The position numbers and the translations under genes are program-made. 64,000 bases of DNA from Conus ventricosus (taxonomy: Eukaryota > Mollusca > Gastropoda > Neogastropoda > Conidae), in assembly GCA_018398815.1 (NCBI GenBank), contig CM031609.1:26826722-26890721 (forward strand), read 5' to 3'. Of the stretch, positions 34,570 through 64,000 are shown one piece after another. Position 1 is the first letter of the stretch. Every line of letters starts with the position of its first letter. The notes beneath the pieces were generated by a model that saw only the letters and a list, made by a program, of their open reading frames with translations, was not told the DNA's origin and ran no database searches.

Positions 34570-37137
34570 CTATACAGTCTGCTCTCAGACTTCCTGGTCA
34601 TCGAATGCAAACATTCGAAAATGGTCAAATGCAACTATCATTTAGGGAAATAAAATGAACCAACTAAATAAACCAGCAAAACAAAGGAAGGTAGGCAAAA
34701 ATCTCCGTGCAAGTGCTTCCCCCATTTATCACGACATTCAGAGAAGGTTATGGCTTAAATCGTGGTTGCAAATGGGATCCAAAACCTCTGCCTGAAGATA
34801 TTTCCTGACCAACGGCTCAAGGCAAAATGCATGCCACACTAACAGCAATGAAACAAACACCCATGTCATACCCATGCGCACATGCAGGCATACACAACTG
34901 ACACTCCTGAAGAGCAACTACACCAAAGTACTTATACCGTACAATGCATCGCAAGCCCTAATCCCAGTGCCTTGCAGGTAAACAGCAACCACGATCCAGT
35001 TAGCATGACAGCATATCCCTCTTTCCCAGTTTCTCTCAGGCTCAAATGTCTGCCAGTGTGCGGCACTACTAGTATTGCTCATGAAGTTTGGATTCATGTT
35101 GACTGGGTTTTTTTTAACCTGCTCACACCATCCAGTAGCCTAGGATGAACAGCCTGAAGTCCAGCTTCTAGCGTCCCAACATGTTAATGGCTGACCTGCA
35201 GCTTCCAGCAGTGTTAAGTTTTGAGCTGAGCCATCCAGTCTATTGTCCAGAATGGAATGCCTCCCCCTTCCTCACCCCTCTCCACCCTTCCTTTCCTCCT
35301 AGCCCTCAACGCTCAAGTCTTGAATCTAGTCTTACCCCATCCACCACCAATCCCCCCTCCCCCTCCTTTTTTCTACGCATTTTTTTCCTTTCACTGCTTT
35401 CAATCCTGTAATGATAAGTCTACCTGGTAAACATTTCAAAGAAAAATCTTGGGATTTTACCTGTTACACAACCTCACTGGTTTCATATTAATTCACTTGC
35501 AAACATCTGATTTTGTTTTCCTTTTTAAGATAGGTGCATCAATTAGCAAAAATAAACAACAGTACATAACTGAAATGATGAAACCCTTACTAACAAAGAC
35601 AAACTGACAGAATCAGGAAGAGAGAAATAAAAGACCAACCGACTGGCCAAAGATGGAAACATACAAATACCCTGGACAGGAATAAGTAACTGAATACACT
35701 GTTGCTCCTCAGACCAGCCAACCCAGCCAGGACTAAAAACCAGCCTGCATAGGAACACCACCTTCACTACTCCTTGTCAAATCATCAGGAAGTTCCAACC
35801 CAGTCTGTCTGCCAGCTCTGCAAACCCTACACACAGAAGGCCAAAAACCTGGCACTGACAGAATCGCAAGCATGACACAACAGAATAAACTGATGAGAGA
35901 CACTGATCATGGATATCAGTGTACAACTGCCAAAAGATCAAAAAAAGAATAAATAATACTGAAATAACTATTGTACATCAAACACATTATTAAAAACAGA
36001 CAGCAATAATCTGTAATAAAAATAACCCTCATGGATGAAAGTTTGCATAAATGAATAATGAAAGAAAAATACCACGTCAGAAGATAGGAAATGTGCAAAA
36101 GGGTTGCTAAACAATACACAGTTGCCCAGAACTAACTTTGATGAGATGACCCAATCGTGACATGGGTCCATGCAGTCTGCTGTGCTAGGGACAACATGAA
36201 CAGAATTGAACTGAAGATCTCTAAGGTGGATGTTGACAAAGGTAGTTGTCCGAAAGAAAGATCGAAAAAAAAGAAAGAAAATTCAAGGCAATAGGACAGT
36301 TGCAAAAAATAAGAAAATTCCAGCTGTATAGAATTTCTAATAATAAAGATGGGAAAGGAAGAGGAACAGAGTTCCATGGATTCTCAACAATCAAAAATGA
36401 ATCAATAAACCATCATACGAGCGAAGAAAAAAAAAAGAAAAAGTCATCAGCACCAACAGCAAATGTACACATAACAATTCTCCCCCACATATCTGGAGAT
36501 GGCACACTAGAACAGGTGAATATTGTATCTTCCAACAAAACGCCCTCACACCCCTCCTTGTTTCCCCTTACTCCTCTCTCTTTACCCCTTTGGCAAAGAC
36601 AAAAAACAAAACATAACAAAAAACAACAACAAAGTGGGAAAACAGTTGAGCTGAAGAGATTTATGATTAAGACTGTTAAAAACAAAATGCATAGGAAAAA
36701 AAAAAACAATAAACAACTTCAGAGAAAAAATAATGTTGAATTTCTCCTTTCTGCACCATCCAAGCTTAAAAAAATTATGACAAAGCGTGTTCGGTTATTT
36801 ATTTACTTATGTTATTTACTGGAGGAAAAACAAAAACGAGGCAGGCAAGTGCTTCATCATTTTAAAGGAACCCCTTCTACGAGGACAACATTCCCTCGCT
36901 ATTCCCTCCTAACCCCAACCCACGAAACATTCACAGATGTAAACAGATGTACAGACAAACAGTGCAGCCCCCACCCTCCCTATACCCACAGTATTCCCAC
37001 GGTTATCCAGCTGGGAACTGGAACTTTCAGAACGCAGGAGATGGGCTTTTTTCCATCCCCGGCTGGGCTGTCTTTTCCTGTCAGCACGATCTCAACACGC
37101 AGCATGGCGATTGCTTCTCTGATGGGTCTGGCCATCA

Positions 37138-37310
37138 CAGTGCACCCCTCTCCCTCTCTGCAGCTGTCGGCTGCTCCATGCACTCCGTGCAATACCACGT
37201 CTGCAGTCTGCAGGTCTGGTGGTTATCGTTACACACCCCTCTCTCTCTGCGGCTGTGGCACGCATACTCCATGCACTACCACTATATCCGCAGTGTGCAG
37301 GATCTGCCTG
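37138..37310. repeat. Diverged tandem duplication of about 85 bp
   Basis: cacagtgcacccctctccc...gcagctgtcggctgctccatgc and cacacccctctctctctgcggctgtggcacgcatactccatgc are successive copies, each followed by actccgtgcaat / actaccactat and gtctgcag / ccgcagtg. The region is GC-richer than its surroundings. Confidence 0.6.
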
Positions 37311-37890
37311 TCCCCTATGTCATGGCATCGATGAAGGTCACAAACACAAAGGAGACAGAGTTACCTTTTCATGGGCACATTTAGAACAGAGATGCACACA
37401 CTAACAAGAGACAACTGATGGTCATACTCCGCACACAGATATAAAAAAAGTGCCATCAAACCGATGTAATTAGAATGGATATACAGAAGTACATCTAACG
37501 GACGTAAATAGGATACTAGGAGGTATCACCCACTGCACATAATGAGAACACAGATACAAAGCAGCATCATCTAAGCAATATAATCAGAACAGAGGTATTA
37601 TCAATCTGGCATAATAAGAACAGAGAAACAAAGAGTTGTGGTCCAATGACTGCAATGACAACAAAGAGTTCTCACATAATGACCATAATGATGACAGAGA
37701 CAACAAAGACTTACTCTGAATCTGACCAAGACAATAGGAGCTGGATGGCGATGCCTGTATTAAACTACTTGAAGACATGCATGCGGGGAAATGGGAGGAT
37801 GTCGAGCCATGTTAATGAACTCCTGTTCTCACCGACTATGCAAATCTAAATGTCAAACAATATGGCCACTTGCAAACCTGCTTTCTGCAC

Positions 37891-37935
<45 letters not shown>

Positions 37936-38344
37936 ACTTTTCAGTGATTGAAAATAAATAAAAGGACATTGCATTGATGAAGTTATGGCAGGTGACAACA
38001 AAACTTTTTAAAAAAAAAAAAAAGAACAAAAAGGTCAACAACAAGCCACTGCAACAGCACAGGGGCTTTCTCTGCACACTTCCATCATCTTTTGATTCCG
38101 AGCATCAAGGAATGGGCCCAATTTAGTATTCAGTCACACACACTGGTCATCACAATGATCCAAAGTGACACATTCTTATCAATGTTCAGTGCTCTATCAC
38201 ACTCTGACCACTCACTCTGTGGGGTAGGTTGAGTTGGAAGGGGGGGGGGGGGGGGGGGGTGCTGAGATAAGACTGACCAGCACACAGTATATAGGTCAAT
38301 CATGGACATTGGTCATCACCTAACTGCAAGGGAACCCCTATGGA

Positions 38345-38349
<5 letters not shown>

Positions 38350-38427
<78 letters not shown>
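38350..38427. repeat. (TG)n microsatellite of about 78 bp
   Basis: A nearly perfect uninterrupted tgtgtg run, bracketed within 200 bases by a 20-base G run (38240-38259) and a 22-base C run (38555-38576). Confidence 0.98.
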
Positions 38428-39999
38428 CTGAGACACAGATGAGAGAGAGAGAGTCCATTCTTAAATCCATGGTTCCCATCACTTAATACCTGGAAGTGGT
38501 CACAATCTACCCAGCATGTCCTTTTAGCCTTCCAAACTCTATCACTGGTGGAGACCCCCCCCCCCCCCCCCCCCCCACCCCCACAGTCTATGACTCCAGG
38601 GCATTTAAAAAATACACAACTCTAACCACATATCCAGACACATGCTGACATGTACGCAACATTAATACATGAACCAATCCATCATTTTCTAAAAAAAAAA
38701 GATCCCTTACATTTTGTATACCTCCCAATAAACCACAGCAATGTTAACGCAACCTATTATTTGTTTTAAAAAAATAAATAAATAAATAAACAAACAAACA
38801 ACCAAACAAAAAGGAGACAAGCCCATACACTTGTTGCAACAACAATGCAATCAACTCCTTTAAGATTAGCGGAGATCTTCATTATCAAGGATCACAATGA
38901 GCAACTCTCACAGACCATGACCTCTTCAACCACGTAAAGCGCACATTTATAAAATGAAAAAAGAAAACAAAGCTGGGTGTTGAATCACACGTGAGGGTGT
39001 CAACGGTGATGGAGGACAGTGGGGGTCCAGGCGGGTTGTCTGTAGAGAGCAGGGCACTGCCGAAAGCTGTTGTGGTGCATGACTTTGCCGACAGGTGATT
39101 CCCAGCCACAGTCCTACCCACGGCTCAGCGGAGCTTCCTTCCTCTAGACCACCCTGGAGGAGTCGTTGCCCCTGATGAGGGGTTGATCACGCTTGAGCTG
39201 GCACTGATTTTATGCTGCAAGACTTCTGCCACAGGCCAGTCAACGATGATGATCACTGCATTTTAACTGTCCAAGCAAAGAGGTGCTTAATCTTACATTA
39301 TTATAGCATGCGCATGTATGCACGCACACACACCATGGAAATGATAACAAATTCTGGTCCATGTCACTATCATACCCTGTGCCATTTGTCAAATGTGACA
39401 TTCTTCCATCCGTGTCCTACATGATGCAAACGAAGTATGAATGTACCACCATTTTCCACACACACACACACACACACACACACAATGGCCCACAGTCCCA
39501 GACATCATTTATCACATCACCTCCAAGCTCGCAAGTCCACCAGCATGGCACACTGTGCATGAAAACAAGAATAAACACACAGCCATGTAAAGGTTTGTGG
39601 ATGTACACTGAATGGGATGTGGAGAAACAAAGACAATGGTTTGCAATTTAAAAAAAAAAACATACACACACAGAAAATAAACACATCTGATCAGAAACAG
39701 TGCACAGACAAAGAAAGACAGAAGTGCAACAATCAACAACACCAGGTCATTTCACGGACAATCTGTACATTAAATGTAGTCATGTTGAAGAGAACACCCA
39801 CAGGTCCTATGTTACATGGTGCAGTGGGAGACACAACACTTGTTCCAAATGGGAAAGAGGATCAGGGTGAAGCCATCCACAGGCAGGTAGGACCTGGACA
39901 ATAGCAGAGTGGAGGAGGACACAAGATGAGATGAAGTGGAGTACGGTGGAAAGGAGTGGGTTGGGGGGGGGGGGGGGGGGGGGGGGGGCTCCTGATTAC

Positions 40000-40490
40000 A
40001 AAGTACCCATAACTGTACACTCTGTCCAAGTAATACAGGACAATCATGACCAACTTTTTGTCCATTTAAAACAGAACAATGACCATGACAAACACTGCAC
40101 TTTCTGCCAAAGTAACACAGGACAATCATGACCAACACTGTACTTTCTGTCCAGGTAATACAGAACAATCATCATGACCAACACTGCACTTTCGGTCCAA
40201 GTAATACAGGACAATCATCATGACCAACACTGTACTTTCTGTCCAGGTAATACAGGACAATCATCATGACCAACACTGCACTTTCTGTCCAGGTAATACA
40301 GGACAATCATCACGACCAACACTGTACTTTCTGTCCAGGTAATACAGGACAATCATCATGACCAACACTGTACTTTTGTCCAGGTAATACAGGACAATCA
40401 TCATGACCAACACTGTACTTTCTGCCCAGGTAATACAGGGCAATCATGACCAACACTGTACTTTCTGTCCAGGTAATACAGGGCAATCAC
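40000..40490. repeat. 46-bp tandem array
   Basis: The unit is gtaatacaggacaatcatca, tgaccaacactgtactttct, gtccag (46 bases, with 43- and 40-base variants). About ten copies are visible, right after a poly-G tract at 39963-39988. Confidence 0.93.
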
Positions 40491-41182
40491 TATGATGAAG
40501 ACAGTCACCACCTTCCTCCCCAGACACATCAGACAAGGGACTTTCTTTCAGTGACAAACAAGTAAAACCTTGCCAAGATGAATAAAAAAAAAAAATGTAC
40601 AGTTCAAAGTTCCCCATGATGAAGTCATCTGGACACAAACCATCAGAACCAGACCAAAGAAAAAGTGTGCACAGGAAGTGAAGAGCAGTTTGGCAGATCG
40701 CCTCTTGTTCAGGTAGGCTGCAGAGAGACTGACAGGGTAAACGACAAGACACAGAGAGAAGAACCTGGCCAAAGGCCTTCAGGTCCCTGGCCCCACACAT
40801 GCCAGAGCGGACAGGGACACAGTGGGAGATAGCGGTTATCAAGTGCTATACACACACACTCACACACACACACACACACCAGCACGACACGAAGCACACC
40901 GACAGAAGGCTCCCCCCCCACTCCCCCTCCCAATACACAACACTGCGAAGTGGACATGACACAGTCTAGTGCGTTAAGTCTCTGCTGGCAGTAGACAGAC
41001 AAAAGTGAGAGAAGGAGAGGCCGTCCCAGGGTGGAGGGTGGGGGCAGAGGACGGGACCGAGGCTCTCTCCAGGCACGTTGAAGGCTTGAGTGGTGAGACC
41101 AGGGCAGCCAGTCAGAAGTGAGCGTGACTGGTCACTCCGCTGGTCACACCCCCGGCTGGATGGAGTGCCGCAGAGCCACCTA

Positions 41183-60766
<19,584 letters not shown>

Positions 60767-61454
60767 CTGGAAGAAAGAAAGAAAGAAAAAGGAAAGATAT
60801 ATAAACTGCTGAGCTTGTGCGATGGGTGTAACGAAACAGGTTGTTTACAGTTTGTCCATGATCCACTCGCAGTGATATAAATGACTTGATTTCTCCCTTT
60901 CACATCACACAATGCTTTATCCTATTTGATGAACAAAAAGCTTCTGTCACATGTTATTGTAATCCTTCATGAGGAACGGCGAAAAGAAAGGGCAAGGGAG
61001 ATTATCCCTTTTGAGGGAAGAAGAGAAGAAAGAGTATAGGCTCTTCTTTTTGTCTAGGAATGGTCTTGAGTAAGTAGACATGTTACGTTTTTTTCTCTCA
61101 TCAACATGAAATGTCACATAATTTACAAAAATGCATGCACTCCACTATCAACAAGGAATAAAACAAACTGTATGAGAACTGCTACCTCCAAAATAAATAT
61201 ACAAAATTATCCAAATGAAATTAGGATAGACAAAACAATAAAACAGGAGAAACAAATACTTGCTTTCCCGATAACAAAAAGAAAAAAAAATCAAAATGAA
61301 AAGAACAAACCCCAGTAGTGTTAATATCTATCTGATGGATCCTCATCAGACTACAGATTCTGACTTGTGTTCATTGCATTTGATACCTTGTACCTCGGTC
61401 TGTCTGTCTCTGTCTGTCTGTCTGTCTTTATCAATGCAAGGCCATATGCAAGTG

Positions 61455-61501
<47 letters not shown>

Positions 61502-61834
61502 CATGCTGCACACATGCTCGCAGTCCAGATAAGATGTCTTTCAAATTCAAAGCGAAAATAATATCAGATGATTTACCAGAGACACTAAAGTGCATTGCAC
61601 TGGCAAACTTTATAATAAAAAAAAAGATTTTTTAAAAGATCTACCATTTTTCCTTCTACCACCTAATGGATGCAGTCACATTTCATACTTAGTGTTACTG
61701 TTAGGTCCTAGCTAATGGAAAGTTATTTTTTGATAACGTAGATGGAACTCTGTGTGTGTGTGTGTGTGTGTGTGAGTGTGAGTGTGTGTGTGTGTGTGAG
61801 TGTGTGTGTGTATGTGTGTGTGTGTGTGTGTGTG

Positions 61835-61868
<34 letters not shown>

Positions 61869-62921
61869 AGAGAGAGAGACAGAGAGCGGTGTGTGTGTGT
61901 GTGTGTGTGTGTGTGATGAGCAATGAGCAAGAAATGTCAGACATTTTCATGCTGGACAGCCAAAATGACATTTCGTTTTCCACGTTACAACATACTAGTG
62001 CCAGTTCATGTTTTTACCTTTTTGTTCATATATGACAATAGACTCTCATGCTTGTATTAAGAGGCGTAAAGTAAAACAGACATTGTGTGTCAAAAGAGGA
62101 AAAAATTCATCACATGGTATCTCACCATGTTTCTTGGCTTTTCTTTCCAAACAAAAAATCTCGACAAATACGCATGTCATACGCATCAATCAGTCAACTA
62201 AATGATTACTAGAACATTTTGTGCTGAAGATCTTAAGCAGTGTCCAAGCCACAGCTAAAATGAGTTATTCTCAAGGGTACGAGAGAGGTCTGGTGACCTA
62301 CTCATTTTGAGTGAACCAGTATTTTAGGAAGAAGAAGAAGAAGAAAAAGCCTATTAAGGTCTGGGTTTAGCTGCCATGAGGATTCAAACACTTTGCTGCT
62401 GATATAATCTTGCACAGCCAGACGGGTTAAAACTGGCCAACGCAATTGAACCAACCAAGGGAATGCACTGCATTTAGACTGCTGTCCCTTCAAAATATCA
62501 TAGTCACTACAGTATCAATGTAAAGCAAACGCATTCTGTTGTATTCAAGGGAAAAGGCCCATTTTAAGCCTTTCCACACAGTTTTCACATCTATGTATTT
62601 TTCATTAACTTTTGGGTAAAAAAAAAAAAAGCAAAATTACAAAATTAACCACTTTCATCAACATGTTCACATACATAAATCAGTGAAGTATATATCCGTT
62701 AAGTATCCGCAAAATGAGCACTATCACTTCGTTCTGGATAGTGAAAATGGTCCTCACACGCTCCAGCGTACAACAGGATCAAAAACAAAAATGTTCCAGC
62801 CATAAAGGGGTTAAAGTCGAGCTATCTTTACCGACACCTCAACTTTCAACAAGAAATTCATGCACATGCACACATCAAATGTCTCAAGAAAAACACAATG
62901 GGATAAAGGCATGCTGCTGAG

Positions 62922-62961
<40 letters not shown>

Positions 62962-63234
62962 TTGTGTGGTGTGTGTGTGTGTGTGTGTGTGAGTGACAGA
63001 GAAGTGGAAAATGACAGAGACAGACAGAGCATGCAAATTAACAATAAGCTGACAAAAACAATAACAAAAACAATTCTAATTACAACACACACACACACAC
63101 ACACACACACAACACACACACACACACACACACACACACGAACACACACAGGAGATACCGCGAGAAAGAGAGAGGCAGAGAAAGAGAAGACAGAGAGAGA
63201 GAGAGAAGAAGCGGGAGAGAGAGAGGAAGGGGGC

Positions 63235-63279
<45 letters not shown>

Positions 63280-64000
63280 AAGGAAAAGAGAGAGAGAGAA
63301 GAGAGAAGATTACAGACAAGTGTCTAAATCATACCCATGTATACTGAAACCAGTTCACAGTCACACTGACTGGCGGATTTTGCTAAACCCAAACACACCT
63401 ACATAACAAAAATGCACACAATACACCTTCCTGTACACTGTCATCATCCCCACACCCTCACCCCTCGCCATTCCCTCCAAAAGGTGAATACCAGCAGCAC
63501 GTCCTACCAATCACAGAGGAAATCTACAGAATTCGCGGAATCAGGTAGCCTGACATACATCTTCAGTCTGATATCTTGATATTCAAACATAAAAGAGACA
63601 GATGAAAAACAGTGACTGCAGTTTAAACGATCTAGTTTCTCATTCTGGTTCTTGCTGGTGAAAAATCCACCTCATCTTTGACACAACTAAGAAAGAGATT
63701 GTCTTTAAGGTTCAGAGATCAAAACTGATATTCTTCTGATTCTTGGTCAGCTATTATTTTATTTTTCTTTTCTTTCCTTTTTCTTTTTTTTCCAGTCCAT
63801 GCACCAAATACAGTAATATCCTCTGCGTCATAAGAAGAGCTGTCGGAATTCTTACTCTCCATCCTCCATCCTCCTCCTCCTCCCACTTTGAGTATGGTGA
63901 GGACAAAGAAGGGGGGGGGGTTAACTCACTTTTTCTTTGAAGACAGAGAAGGAAGGGGGGGGGGGGGGGGGGGGGTAACTTACTTTTTCTTTGACGACAA
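60767..64000. other. CMIP intron, upstream part
   Basis: The minus-strand exon at 60599-60766 begins in phase 2, so a further exon must lie upstream on this strand; I could not identify one before the end of the window. The stretch is AT-rich with microsatellites and ends in G runs at 63911-63920 and 63955-63975. Confidence 0.6.
61396..63310. repeat. Microsatellite cluster at the right end
   Basis: Runs include (CTGT)n at 61400-61428, (AC)n at 61458-61500, (TG)n at 61752-61916, (TG)n at 62926-62992, (AC)n at 63084-63140 and (GA)n at 63166-63300. Confidence 0.95.

Larger units (their letters stand above)
22404..41182 (-). other. CMIP 3' UTR and/or intergenic sequence
   Basis: The CMIP stop codon is at 41185-41183 and 3' UTR must begin here on the minus strand, GC-rich at first (40500-41182). 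Farther on, the + strand is A/C-rich, so a minus-strand transcript would be U/G-rich. I find no exon of another gene. Contents are the 46-, 57-, 85- and 50-bp arrays, microsatellites, poly-G/C tracts and one small inverted-repeat element. How much of it is transcribed cannot be told from sequence. Confidence 0.5.

Noticed and set aside
36246..37334. Plus-strand open frame of 362 codons
   Set aside because: The sequence is lysine- and asparagine-rich low-complexity, with no domain, no plausible splice context and a change of composition midway. It reads like A-rich non-coding DNA without stops.
39165..39185. Second hammerhead-like ctgatgagggg
   Set aside because: No helix II closing strand and no GAAA follow at a suitable distance.

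Overview
This is an animal nuclear genome window, most likely a mollusc (a gastropod would fit) or another lophotrochozoan. The evidence is short split exons in long introns, tRNA-derived SINEs, degenerate RTE-like and CR1/L2-like LINEs, small inverted-repeat transposons, and very abundant TG/AC microsatellites and poly-G/C tracts. The taxon is inferred from this repeat content and from the degree of divergence of the one gene I can name. One 100-N assembly gap lies at 3875-3974.

Two convergent protein-coding genes are recognisable. The left gene, on the + strand, is a BTB-BACK-Kelch (kelch-like) gene with exons at 8390-8706, 9796-10146, 13260-13359 and 13697-14521. Its first BTB exon was not found. 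Its reading frame is interrupted by about five single-base indels, although the splice phases agree with the uninterrupted frame. Its third visible intron part (10147-13259) holds about 2.5 kb of a 36-bp minisatellite. The right gene, on the - strand, is the C-terminal half of CMIP (C-Maf-inducing protein). It has eleven exons between 60766 and 41183 that join in a single clean frame (about 393 residues) and end in the conserved leucine-rich-repeat tail. Its N-terminal PH-domain exons must lie beyond 64000.

Region by region: 1-8300 is a transposon graveyard with a complete long SINE (1054-1898, 16-bp target duplication), LINE reverse-transcriptase and ORF1 remnants, and a 636-bp inverted-repeat element. 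8390-14521 is the kelch gene. 14522-22400 is T/G-rich + strand sequence without genes, and it carries a complete type I hammerhead ribozyme at 17521-17573. 22400-41180 is A/C-rich on the + strand, has no convincing exon, and holds several tandem arrays; it is either CMIP 3' UTR or intergenic. 41183-60766 is the CMIP gene body, with introns filled by SINEs, 74-bp, 34-bp and about 80-bp tandem arrays. 60767-64000 is repeat-rich intron.

The observations most worth following are the hammerhead ribozyme, a tandem array in a CMIP intron in which each unit copies the start of the neighbouring CMIP exon together with its splice acceptor, the long SINE family whose antisense strand stays open, and the contrast between the broken kelch frame and the intact CMIP frame.
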